Below, piece by piece: positions 1 to 6,638 of a stretch of DNA of 8,821 nucleotides (position 1 is the first letter of the stretch; every line of letters begins with the position of its first letter). A program made the translations under genes and the position numbers. Below the pieces are notes generated by a model. The model searched no databases, was not told where the DNA came from, and saw only the letters and a program-made list of their open reading frames with translations. This stretch comes from Desulfitobacterium sp. (GTDB lineage Bacteria; Bacillota; Desulfitobacteriia; Desulfitobacteriales; Desulfitobacteriaceae), in contig JAAZLD010000284.1 in assembly GCA_012799495.1 (NCBI GenBank), forward strand, positions 1 through 8,821, in the 5' to 3' direction.

Positions 1-502
1 ATTGTTTATCGGCAAAGGGGCATTTAGCTAAATCCCCTACACTCCAGAAGATCCTTTTATAACTGCGGGCAGCTAATTGGATCCCCTCTTTAGCAATATC
101 AATACCTACCCCTAAGGGCTCCTTCCCTAAGGATGCCAACAGATTTTCCTTGATCTTTGCAAGATGCGAACCTTCACCACAGCCGGCGTCTATTATTCTT
201 AAGGGACGGTTTAAGTCCTTGAATATTGGGGTAATCAGGTTGCTGATGGCTTGATCTAATGGCTGGTAAAACCCCATTAGATGAAGATTTTTACGAGCTT
301 GGAATAATTCCTTGTGGTATTTAGTTTTTAGACCATGAGTTAGTAAATTTACATAGCCTTGTTTGGCTAGATCGAAGCAATGATTTTTTGTACATAATAT
401 ACTTCTCCCATTGTACTCCATAGAGGAATGGCAATGGGGACAACTAAGCAAACTTTCTACTTGAGAAGCTAACTCTGTTTGAAAAACTGACTGAGGGCAC
501 AT
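1..502 (-). CDS. rlmA: RlmA-type 23S rRNA (guanine-N1)-methyltransferase, 3' part missing
   Basis: This is the first 167 codons of a gene that runs off the left edge. The family uses S-adenosylmethionine to methylate N1 of a guanine in domain II hairpin 35 of 23S rRNA (G745 in E. coli, G748 in Gram-positives) in the cytoplasm. An N-terminal zinc site is visible: C21 and C24 (CPHC), C37 and H41, followed by the family block FDLAKQGYVNLL (about residues 43-54). The motif QARKNL then GFYQPL (about 68-82) matches the RlmA linker. The SAM-binding motif I, DAGCGEGSH, is at about 105-113, and the acidic motif II, GVGIDIA, at about 131-137. I prefer the ATG at 502, because AGAAAGG lies about nine bases before it; the in-frame ATG at 511 directly abuts that site. 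The gene is divergent from the chemoreceptor at 692. The specific G745/G748 choice is inferred from the phylum, not seen. Confidence 0.85.
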   Translation of the reverse strand, partial: MCPQSVFQTELASQVESLLSCPHCHSSMEYNGRSILCTKNHCFDLAKQGYVNLLTHGLKTKYHKELFQARKNLHLMGFYQPLDQAISNLITPIFKDLNRPLRIIDAGCGEGSHLAKIKENLLASLGKEPLGVGIDIAKEGIQLAARSYKRIFWSVGDLAKCPFADKQ

Positions 503-535
503 AAAATGCATCCTTTCTAGGTATGAACACTCCTG

Positions 536-564
536 GTATTAGCTTAGTTCTTTTAAGATGAAAA
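536..564 (-). promoter_or_regulatory. Weak candidate promoter for the RlmA-type gene
   Basis: Reading the minus strand, TTTTCA (559-564) is followed after 17 bases by TAATAC (536-541), about 25-30 bases before the gene's start. The spacing is ideal, but the match is only about 4 of 6 at -35 and 3 of 6 at -10, so this is a suggestion only. Confidence 0.22.
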
Positions 565-691
565 GTAAAGAAAAAGGGCGATTTTATCTCCCATTTTGAG
601 CCATTACAAAAAGATAACCTATCAAAGTTGTGACTATTCTGATATGATAAAAGAATAGAATAGAATAATCTATAAGGCTGAGGTGTATTAT

Positions 692-2299
692 ATGAAAATT
701 AGAACCGCTTTGAGGGGTACTGTAGCCTTACTATTGATTTTTTCAATTATAAGTACAGTAGTAGTCTTTTATCAGCTAGATAAAATGCAACAAGACGGAA
801 CTGTAATCAACACGGCAGGTGTTGTTCGAGGAGCTACCCAAAGGCTTATTAAATTAGAAATGGCACAACAGCCTAATGATGAACTGATTAATAATTTGGA
901 TAATATTATCCAAGGTCTGATTGACGGGAATGAGAACCTTGGTTTGCCTCAAGCCAAAGATCAAGATTTTATCAATGCCATGAACAAAGTAAATGGACAG
1001 TGGCAATCACTAAAGAACACCATTATGAGCGCCCGCCAAACTGGGGATTACTCTGCTTTAATAGAGGAGAGTGAAGAGTATTTCGCTACTACTAATGAAG
1101 CTGTGGCAGTAGCGGAAGCCTATTCAGCGGGAAAGGTTATGTCATTAAAAATTTTCCAGGTTCTACTCTTACTTTTTAATTTTATCCTCTTGCTGACCAT
1201 CTGGTTAAATAGTGATTTAAGAATTTCCAGACCTATTTCCCGGCTAATAGCTATAGTGGAAAAGTTAGATGTGACTTCAGATATTCCAGATGACTTTATG
1301 AATCGCAAGGACGAAATAGGGGGCCTTTCCCGGGCTTTCCAAAAAGTTATCAATGATATTCGTAAACTAATCGATGAACTTGCTTTATCTTCGGAAAAAC
1401 TAGCTGAATCCTCAGTCTTTATGAAAAATATTAGCAAAGAATCCTCTGACTCGGCTATGGAAATTGCCCGAACTATGGAAAGTATAGCCCATGGTGCTAG
1501 TGAGCAGGCTGTGGAAATCGAAAAAGGCGTGGAAGAAATGGATGTCCTAGGGCAATTGGTCGAAGAGAACCAGAAGCAAGTAGAGGAATTGCGCCATGCC
1601 ACTAATCGAGTTAATGAATTAAAAAATGAAGGGACCATGATCTTAGCTGATCTAATTCAGAAAACCCAGCAAAATGGCTTAACTGCTAAAGAGGTACAGG
1701 GAACTATTCTGGAAACCAATGAAAGTGCTAAGAACATAGTTGAAGCAAGCCTTAAAATTAGGGAAATCGCTAATCAGACTAATCTCTTAGCATTGAATGC
1801 TGCCATTGAAGCAGCCCGAGCAGGAGAGCAGGGTCGGGGCTTTGCAGTGGTAGCCGATGAAATCCGTAAACTAGCTGAAGAATCTAATCGCTTTACCACT
1901 GAGATTGAAAGTATAACCACCACCTTAACCTTAAAAACCGGTGAAGCAGTGGAAAAAATGAAGGAAATGGATTCTGTAGTGCGTATTCAGTCAGAAAGTG
2001 TTGCCGAAACCGATGCCAAATTTACAGGAATAGCTGAAGATATTGATCGGATTAAAGGCTTTATCGAAGTTATCAACGATTCCACCATGGAAATAGCCAA
2101 TAAAAATAATATGATCATGGATATGATTCAAAACCTTTCAGCTATCGCTGAAGAAAGCGCTGCTGGTACCGAGGAAGTATCTGCATCCATTCAAGAACAA
2201 ACAGCGGCTATGGATCAAATCGCTCAAGGAAGTCAAGATTTAGCAGAATTGGCCGTGAAGCTTGAAGAAAGTATGGAAGCCTTTAAAAAGAAGAATTAA
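692..2299 (+). CDS. Methyl-accepting chemotaxis protein with short PilJ/NarX-like sensor
   Basis: A 535-residue transmembrane chemoreceptor that should signal through CheW and CheA to the flagellar motor. Membrane segments lie at about residues 9-28 and 153-172. The roughly 120-residue extracytoplasmic part begins with INTAGVVRGATQRLIKLE (39-56), a pattern like the four-helix-bundle sensors of PilJ and NarX; its ligand cannot be read from the sequence. A HAMP linker follows (about 173-228), then the long coiled-coil signalling domain. Its conserved hairpin tip is at about 357-395 (IREIANQTNLLALNAAIEAA, then RAGEQGRGFAVVADEIRKLA). There is no C-terminal CheR/CheB-binding pentapeptide. A longer frame could begin at GTG 683, but that GTG is part of the ribosome binding site (GAGGTG, 680-685), so ATG 692 with six bases of spacing is the better start. 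It has no same-strand neighbour and no terminator directly behind it. Confidence 0.93.
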   Translation: MKIRTALRGTVALLLIFSIISTVVVFYQLDKMQQDGTVINTAGVVRGATQRLIKLEMAQQPNDELINNLDNIIQGLIDGNENLGLPQAKDQDFINAMNKVNGQWQSLKNTIMSARQTGDYSALIEESEEYFATTNEAVAVAEAYSAGKVMSLKIFQVLLLLFNFILLLTIWLNSDLRISRPISRLIAIVEKLDVTSDIPDDFMNRKDEIGGLSRAFQKVINDIRKLIDELALSSEKLAESSVFMKNISKESSDSAMEIARTMESIAHGASEQAVEIEKGVEEMDVLGQLVEENQKQVEELRHATNRVNELKNEGTMILADLIQKTQQNGLTAKEVQGTILETNESAKNIVEASLKIREIANQTNLLALNAAIEAARAGEQGRGFAVVADEIRKLAEESNRFTTEIESITTTLTLKTGEAVEKMKEMDSVVRIQSESVAETDAKFTGIAEDIDRIKGFIEVINDSTMEIANKNNMIMDMIQNLSAIAEESAAGTEEVSASIQEQTAAMDQIAQGSQDLAELAVKLEESMEAFKKKN

Positions 2300-2370
2300 T
2301 AAGGCCAGTAAAGCAACTATATGCTATTAAGAGAAAGGGAAAATGAGCAAAAAATCTTAGGTTTAATAAA

Positions 2371-2486
2371 TTATCCACAAGGGGATAACCTTGTGACCAA
2401 GATTTTTCTAACTAAAGATGAGGAATCCTCAAATATTATTAACATTTTATCCTGAGTTATCCCCAAAGTTATCCACACTATCCACA
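2371..2486 (+). promoter_or_regulatory. Cluster of DnaA-box-like sequences
   Basis: Two exact copies of the bacterial DnaA box TTATCCACA lie at 2371-2379 and 2469-2477. One-mismatch relatives are TTATCCCCA at 2457-2465 and CTATCCACA at 2478-2486. Two-mismatch relatives are TTATCCTGA at 2447-2455 and, on the minus strand, TTATCCCCT at 2380-2388. The block 2447-2486 is a same-direction array with boxes starting 10, 12 and 9 bases apart, an arrangement known to suit cooperative DnaA binding. No dnaA, dnaN, rep or partition gene is in the window, so a chromosomal origin is unlikely. A DnaA-titration or regulatory cluster, like the DnaA-box clusters of Bacillus or datA of E. coli, is the preferred inference. 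Confidence 0.6.
2376..2395. repeat. Inverted repeat overlapping the first DnaA box
   Basis: CACAAGG (2376-2382) and CCTTGTG (2389-2395) form a perfect 7-base inverted repeat around a 6-base centre, GGATAA. It shares bases with both the exact DnaA box at 2371 and the opposed weak box at 2380-2388. It might be a small hairpin in the 3' end of the chemoreceptor transcript, but the T-rich run starts several bases too late for a good terminator. Confidence 0.5.
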
Positions 2487-2619
2487 AAAATAGACACAAT
2501 ATCAACATCAAATCTCAATTTACTCACAGCCACTGGGGAAAAAGAAGAAAAATATAAAAAATGTGGTCAAGGTACATTGCCTAAATGTAAATGAGAATAT
2601 AGGAAATCAATGAAAAAGG

Positions 2620-2652
2620 AAAAATCAGCAGCTCTAGTAGCTGCTGATTTTT
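2620..2652. terminator. Strong bidirectional intrinsic terminator
   Basis: AAAAATCAGCAGCT (2620-2633) pairs perfectly with AGCTGCTGATTTTT (2639-2652) across a 5-base loop. The minus-strand reading gives the better U-tract (TTTTTCCTTTTT), so it should end the Cache chemoreceptor/GNAT transcript, whose last stop is about 100 bases upstream. The plus-strand reading (TTTTTGCG) could also stop transcription arriving from the chemoreceptor at 692-2299. Confidence 0.85.
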
Positions 2653-2755
2653 GCGTAGCTTATTATAAATATCTGTTGACTTAAGTTTACTAGACTACTC
2701 CATTAACTATGCTAATTGTCTACTACTGATACTTCTTGTCTGCAAATTTTTGAGA

Positions 2756-3031
2756 CTAGTCTGCTACGAGGTCAGCGTATTCTGGATTTCTGGTCATTTC
2801 TGCCTTCACAAAAGAACATAGGGGGTAGATTTTTTTCTGTTCTTTCCGGGCCCAATTAGTTAAGACCTCTACGAGCCTCTTACCAATATTTTGGCCTCTT
2901 AGTTCTTTGGAGACATAAGTATGGTCGGCAATAATAGTATTTTCCCCTTGGGGCTGATAGGTTATTTCAGCAAGAGGTCGATCTTCAGATTCACCAATAT
3001 AAAACTTATTGAAACCCTGCTTTATTTCCAT
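2756..3031 (-). CDS. Small GNAT-fold N-acetyltransferase-like protein (YidJ/COG2388 type)
   Basis: A 91-residue single-domain protein of the minimal GNAT class (the COG2388/Acetyltransf_CG type, usually about 90-100 residues). The core reads from an N-terminal strand (FYIGE) through AEITYQ and ADHTYVSKELRGQNIG to KRLVEVLTNWARKEQ. The stretch ELRGQNIGKRLV is the acetyl-CoA pyrophosphate-binding loop and helix (usual pattern RGxGxG/A, here with N for the second G). The end, YPLCSFVKAEMTRNPEYADL, is the typical C-terminal signature of this family. Substrates are generally unknown. The open frame extends to a TTG at 3046, but GGAG inside that extension is the ribosome binding site for ATG 3031 with about nine bases of spacing, so I use 3031. 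It follows the large chemoreceptor by 47 bases on the same strand and is probably co-transcribed; a weak imperfect hairpin (3056-3080) sits between them. No link to chemotaxis is evident. Confidence 0.85.
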   Translation of the reverse strand: MEIKQGFNKFYIGESEDRPLAEITYQPQGENTIIADHTYVSKELRGQNIGKRLVEVLTNWARKEQKKIYPLCSFVKAEMTRNPEYADLVAD

Positions 3032-3078
3032 GAAATCACTCTCCAATCTAGCTTAAGTGTACCATTTTAATTATGGCA

Positions 3079-5067
3079 CTATACCTTAAACTTCATGATG
3101 AGAGTTTTGAGGTTTTGGGCTAAATTAGACAGACTTTCACTGGAACTAGCTATTTCTTCAATAGTTGCAGTTTGTTCTTCTGTAGATGCTGTCACTTCTT
3201 CGGCGGCAGCAGAGTTTTCTTCGGCAATGGAGGCGAGATTTTCCAGGGCAGCAAGGATCTCTTCTTTCAGCTTATTCATCTCTGAACTTGAGATATTTAG
3301 TTGTTCTACTGTTGCAATGGCTTCACTCATATATTTGGCGATTAACTGATATTTATCTTGGCAAGCATGGACGCTTTTTTCCTGCTGTTCTGCTATTAGA
3401 GATACTTTTTCCATGGTTTTCACAGCACTTTGTGAATTCTGCTGGAGCTCTTTAACCATTTGGTCAATGGATCTGGTAGAAGCTGAAGATTGTTCGGCAA
3501 GCTTTCTAATCTCTTCGGCCACAACTGAGAATCCACGTCCTGCTTCTCCTGCTCTTGCTGCTTCAATAGCGGCATTTAAGGCAAGGAGGTTGGTTTGGTC
3601 AGCGATGGAAGCAATAACACTGCTGGCTTCTTCGATTTTTTGGGAACTGTCATTGGTCTTGAGGATGACATCATGAATATCCTGGGAGGCCTGATTGCTT
3701 TCTTCAGTGATCCTTGCTAGATTGTGGATTTCTTCTAGACCTTCATCGACAATATGGTTTACTTTTTGGGATGCACTAGTTAGGGCTTCCATAAATTCCT
3801 GATCTTTTTCGATAGCTTGGCCTAGGAGGAAGGCCTTAGTGGATCCCTCTTCCATATTAACAGCTTGCTCAGCAGCTCCATTGGCAATTTCGCTGATGGC
3901 TTTGGATACACCTTCCGAAGCGTGGGCGCTTTGCTGGGCAGCAGAGGTTAGTTCTGCCGATACAGTTGCCACTTGTTCCGATGAGCCTTTCACTTCCCCA
4001 ACAAATTCTCTTAAATTTTGGGTAACGATTTGGATACCTCTTGCTAAAGTCCCTATTTCATCTTTTCTGGTCAGGAAAGCTTCAGGCATATCTTGGGTAA
4101 CATCTAGATTAGCAATGTGCTCAGAATGGGTAGCAACTTTAACTATGGGTCTGGCTATGGAATTACCCATGAAGAGGACAAAGGCAATGGTTGCCAAGAG
4201 AATTATCCCTCCGGCAAGGATAATGTCTTTTTGTAGAGTAGGGATTGCACTTAAAACCTCATCTTTAGTAGCTGTGATAACAAAAATCCAGTCAGTGCCT
4301 GCGATGGGAGCATAACCAGCATATAAATCTTGATTGTTAAAGGAGTAGGAGCTAACTCCTTGCCTTTCTTCGATTATCGTATTAAATAAATTGGCTAGGG
4401 AAGTTAGAGAAGGATCATTTTCCACATCCTTTAGGGGGTTGAATTGGTTTATTACTTTATCCCGATCAGGATGGCCGATAACCGTTCCTTGGGAGTTGAT
4501 GACATAGCCATATCCACTTTGACCATAGCCTGTATCATCGGCAATTAAGCTTAAAGCGTTGCCATCTCGACGGCCAATAAGGGCCCCTACCACTTGGCCA
4601 TCTCTTTCTATAGGAGTAGCATACATGAGGACCATTTCATTAGTAACTCGACTCAGAAGGGGATCGGAGACGTTAGATTCTCCACTAAGGGCTTTTTGGA
4701 CATAACTGCGATCCCCCAGCTGGCTTGTTGAACCATTGGAATAATAAACAGTTCCGTCTGGCTGGACTACTCCAATATCGAGGAAGTTGGTTATAGCTAC
4801 TTGTTTTTGCATCAAGGGCTGCTGTAGTTCCCAATCCATAGTTTGCATATCTTCATTTAAGGCCAGCAGCTCTAAAGACATCATTTGAGTTTCCACACGA
4901 CTTTCCGTAATTCTACCTGCTTCTAAAGCTAGAGAAGCCAGCGCTTGTTCAGCTTCTGCAGTTAGGGCTTCGCTAGCTCGCATAAGAGAAACTATTCCCA
5001 AAGCTAAGGATGATAATAGGACTAAAAGGGAGAAAGAGATAACAAGTTTTGTTTTAATACTTTTCAC
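3079..5067 (-). CDS. Methyl-accepting chemotaxis protein with double-Cache-type sensor
   Basis: A 662-residue chemoreceptor. A first membrane helix (about 7-29) leads to a roughly 250-residue extracellular sensor. It fits a double Cache fold: the distal part contains GVVQPDGTVYYSNGS and GDRSYVQKALSGE (about 99-130) and YATPIERDGQVVGALIG (149-165), and the proximal part contains GYGYVINSQGTVIGHPD (185-201) and LYAGYAPIAGTDWIFVI (248-264). A second membrane helix (about 281-303), HAMP (304-358) and the methyl-accepting coiled coil follow. The CheA/CheW-contact tip is at about 485-527 (ADQTNLLALNAAIEAARAGE). There is no C-terminal pentapeptide tether. Double-Cache receptors usually bind small metabolites such as amino acids or organic acids; the ligand here is not readable. 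The start is GTG at 5067, with GTGGGATC about seven bases ahead and no better ATG nearby. It is followed by the GNAT gene and preceded by the c-di-GMP phosphodiesterase gene on the same strand, 139 bases away. Confidence 0.94.
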   Translation of the reverse strand: MKSIKTKLVISFSLLVLLSSLALGIVSLMRASEALTAEAEQALASLALEAGRITESRVETQMMSLELLALNEDMQTMDWELQQPLMQKQVAITNFLDIGVVQPDGTVYYSNGSTSQLGDRSYVQKALSGESNVSDPLLSRVTNEMVLMYATPIERDGQVVGALIGRRDGNALSLIADDTGYGQSGYGYVINSQGTVIGHPDRDKVINQFNPLKDVENDPSLTSLANLFNTIIEERQGVSSYSFNNQDLYAGYAPIAGTDWIFVITATKDEVLSAIPTLQKDIILAGGIILLATIAFVLFMGNSIARPIVKVATHSEHIANLDVTQDMPEAFLTRKDEIGTLARGIQIVTQNLREFVGEVKGSSEQVATVSAELTSAAQQSAHASEGVSKAISEIANGAAEQAVNMEEGSTKAFLLGQAIEKDQEFMEALTSASQKVNHIVDEGLEEIHNLARITEESNQASQDIHDVILKTNDSSQKIEEASSVIASIADQTNLLALNAAIEAARAGEAGRGFSVVAEEIRKLAEQSSASTRSIDQMVKELQQNSQSAVKTMEKVSLIAEQQEKSVHACQDKYQLIAKYMSEAIATVEQLNISSSEMNKLKEEILAALENLASIAEENSAAAEEVTASTEEQTATIEEIASSSESLSNLAQNLKTLIMKFKV

Positions 5068-5128
5068 CTTGATCCCACTTTCCTTACTTAATTATTTTTA
5101 TTGAAAATACCCTTTTGCTATTTTTTAA

Positions 5129-5188
5129 AATTAAGTGCCTTGACTTTTTAGAATTAAGGTGCCTTATTTTGTGAAAACTCAGGTGTCT
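5129..5188. repeat. Three imperfect direct repeats upstream of the Cache chemoreceptor
   Basis: Copies begin at 5129 (AATTAAGTGCCTT), 5152 (AATTAAGGTGCCTT) and 5176 (AACTCAGGTGTCTA), so they are 23 and 24 bases apart, and each runs into a T-rich tail. The first two are nearly identical (one base inserted); the third is more degenerate. The set fills much of the 139-base gap between the EAL-protein stop and the chemoreceptor start. It could be a tandem operator spaced by about two helical turns, or decayed tandem duplication. Confidence 0.5.
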
Positions 5189-5206
5189 ATTTTTGCTTAA
5201 AGATCT

Positions 5207-6574
5207 TTAGGAACATTCATTTCGGGCTAGTATTACCTTAACTTCCTGCTGAGGCACAGGTTTGCTGAATAGAAATCCCTGGCCAGCATAACAGTTAAAC
5301 ATTTGCAAATAAGCCAGCTGCTCAGGTGTTTCAATTCCTTCAGCTACTAACTTAATTCCTAATTCATGAGCTAAGGTAATTATGGAGCGGGTAATAATAG
5401 CACTGGTTTTGTTAGTAGGAGCTTTCTGAATGAAAGAGCTATCGATTTTTATTACATCTACTTTAAAGGAATCCAAATAGGAGAGAGAGGAGTAACCGGT
5501 CCCGAAGTCGTCTACGGCAATCATAATTCCCATCTCCTGCAACCTTTGGATATCTTCAATGACTTTCCGATCATTATCCATAATCAAGTTTTCCGTAATT
5601 TCAATGATGAGATAGCGAGGATCCAGTTGATTGCTATTAAGTATTTCCTGGATATTCTCCACAAAATGATCCTCTGTAAATTGAACGGAGGAAAAATTAA
5701 CGGAAATTTTGGTGGGGGGAAAGCCTTCATTTAACCATTGGCGGTGATGGCGACATACCTCACCTAAAACCCATTTCCCAACTTTTTTAATAAAGCCAGT
5801 CTCTTCCATAATGGGAATAAAATCACCAGGAGAGATCATACCGTAGCGAGGGTGCTCCCACCGCAGAAGAGCTTCAAGAGCTAAGATCTCATTAGTATAG
5901 AGATCCACTAGGGGTTGATAGTATAGTTGAAACTGTCCTTCCGCTAATGCCTTATGCATATCGTTGCGGAGTAAGAATAAGTTGTGACTTTTTTGGTCTA
6001 ATTCAGGGGAGTAAAACTGGTAACGCTTTTTACCTAAAGATTTACAGCGGAGCAAAGCGATATGAGCAAATTTGATCAATTCTTCGACTTCTAAAGACTC
6101 CTGAGGATTAAGACTACAATAGACACTAATCCCTAACATGACAGAGATATCTAAGATGTTGTTTTCCACAATAAAGGGTGATTCAAAGAGCTTAAGGATA
6201 TCCTTAGCTTTTTTTTCATAAATATGAAGTTGATCTCCCAGGGGAAATACAAAAGCAAATTGATCGCTTGAATAGCGGCAAAAGAATGAGCGATCTGTCA
6301 TAATAGATTGTAAACGTTGGCTAATTTGGGAAAGTAGTTGATCACCAAGTTCATATCCTAAATAACCATTGATATATTTCAAACGCTCAATATCCAGGAG
6401 CATTAACCCTAGACCTTGCCCTTTTTCTTTAGTTAGAATAATTTCCTGAGCAAGGCGTTGATCAAAATCTTGCCAATCAGAAAAATTACTTAACTCATCA
6501 GAAGGTATTGTCCCAAGAGGAGAACCTTGTTTGCTATAATAGTTATGGTTTTTAGTCCCTTGCTTGCTGTTCAT
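5207..6574 (-). CDS. GGDEF-EAL protein, probable c-di-GMP phosphodiesterase
   Basis: A soluble 455-residue protein with no membrane segment or sensor domain: about 30 unassigned N-terminal residues, a GGDEF domain (about 35-190), then an EAL domain (about 205-450). The GGDEF signature is degenerate, SSDQF at 102-106, and no RxxD inhibitory site precedes it, so cyclase activity is not expected; such domains often act as GTP sensors or scaffolds. The EAL domain looks intact: E234 in ALEALLRW, N293 in SVNFSS, E325 in EITEN, D355-D356 in DDFGTGYSSL, K376 in IKID, E412 in AEGIET and Q432 in GQGF. It should therefore hydrolyse c-di-GMP to pGpG. The ATG at 6574 follows GAAAGGATT about ten bases upstream. 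Its leader carries a c-di-GMP-I riboswitch and terminator, so the enzyme's own substrate should control its expression. Confidence 0.93.
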   Translation of the reverse strand: MNSKQGTKNHNYYSKQGSPLGTIPSDELSNFSDWQDFDQRLAQEIILTKEKGQGLGLMLLDIERLKYINGYLGYELGDQLLSQISQRLQSIMTDRSFFCRYSSDQFAFVFPLGDQLHIYEKKAKDILKLFESPFIVENNILDISVMLGISVYCSLNPQESLEVEELIKFAHIALLRCKSLGKKRYQFYSPELDQKSHNLFLLRNDMHKALAEGQFQLYYQPLVDLYTNEILALEALLRWEHPRYGMISPGDFIPIMEETGFIKKVGKWVLGEVCRHHRQWLNEGFPPTKISVNFSSVQFTEDHFVENIQEILNSNQLDPRYLIIEITENLIMDNDRKVIEDIQRLQEMGIMIAVDDFGTGYSSLSYLDSFKVDVIKIDSSFIQKAPTNKTSAIITRSIITLAHELGIKLVAEGIETPEQLAYLQMFNCYAGQGFLFSKPVPQQEVKVILARNECS

Positions 6575-6583
6575 TATTTCTGA

Positions 6584-6598
6584 ATCCTTTCGTAGGAT
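6584..6598 (-). promoter_or_regulatory. Small hairpin covering the ribosome binding site of the GGDEF-EAL gene
   Basis: On the minus strand ATCCT and AGGAT pair across the loop ACGAA, and the second arm contains the AAAGGAT ribosome binding site. With only five base pairs the structure is weak, so any role in damping translation is speculative. Confidence 0.25.
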
Positions 6599-6600
6599 AC

Positions 6601-6638
6601 TTAATAAATAAAAATCGCCATTATTGGTAAATGGCGAT
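6601..6638 (-). terminator. Intrinsic terminator of the riboswitch expression platform
   Basis: On the minus strand ATCGCCATT (6630-6638) pairs perfectly with AATGGCGAT (6614-6622) around a 7-base loop, followed by TTTTATTTATT (6603-6613). It lies between the c-di-GMP aptamer and the GGDEF-EAL start. Its first arm shares five bases with the aptamer's closing helix, which makes the two structures mutually exclusive. Confidence 0.85.

Larger units (their letters stand above)
2300..2755. other. 456-base gene-free stretch with DnaA boxes and terminator
   Basis: This region separates the plus-strand chemoreceptor from the minus-strand GNAT gene. It holds a DnaA-box cluster (2371-2486), an AT-rich tract (about 2535-2570) and one strong hairpin terminator (2620-2652). 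The only open frames are very short (44 codons from 2321 and 24 codons from 2610) and neither is convincing. I see no tRNA or named RNA family here. The roughly 320 bases between the chemoreceptor stop and the terminator would be either a long 3' untranslated region or a separate functional site. Confidence 0.7.

Noticed and set aside
652..668. Short AATAG tandem repeat upstream of the first chemoreceptor
   Set aside because: It is only two to three copies in AT-rich DNA, so it is probably chance.
603..691. Sigma-D-type motility promoter for the first chemoreceptor
   Set aside because: A CTGATAT-like element exists (about 635-646), but the required TAAA at the correct distance is missing.
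1120..1638. 172-codon antisense open frame inside the first chemoreceptor
   Set aside because: It is fully embedded opposite a well-conserved gene; its serine-rich composition is typical of the complement of coiled-coil coding DNA.
2321..2455. 44-codon open frame downstream of the first chemoreceptor
   Set aside because: There is no convincing ribosome binding site before the ATG, no recognisable domain, and the frame is overlaid by DnaA boxes. It could be real, but nothing positive supports it.
2610..2684. 24-codon open frame beginning near AGGAAATCA
   Set aside because: It runs straight through the strong terminator hairpin, so it is most likely chance.
2300..2755. Chromosomal or plasmid replication origin
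   Set aside because: DnaA boxes are present, but no dnaA, dnaN, rpmH, rep or par gene is adjacent, so origin status is not claimed; a DnaA-binding cluster is the safer call.
3056..3080. Imperfect hairpin AGTGTACCAT/ATGGCACT at the chemoreceptor stop
   Set aside because: It has a bulge, AT-rich pairing and no proper U-tract, so it is not called a terminator; the GNAT gene is probably read through from upstream.
3839..4315. 158-codon antisense open frame inside the Cache chemoreceptor, with smaller ones at 3095-3676
   Set aside because: All lie opposite the conserved signalling and HAMP-coding sequence and show no family motif or ribosome binding site of note.
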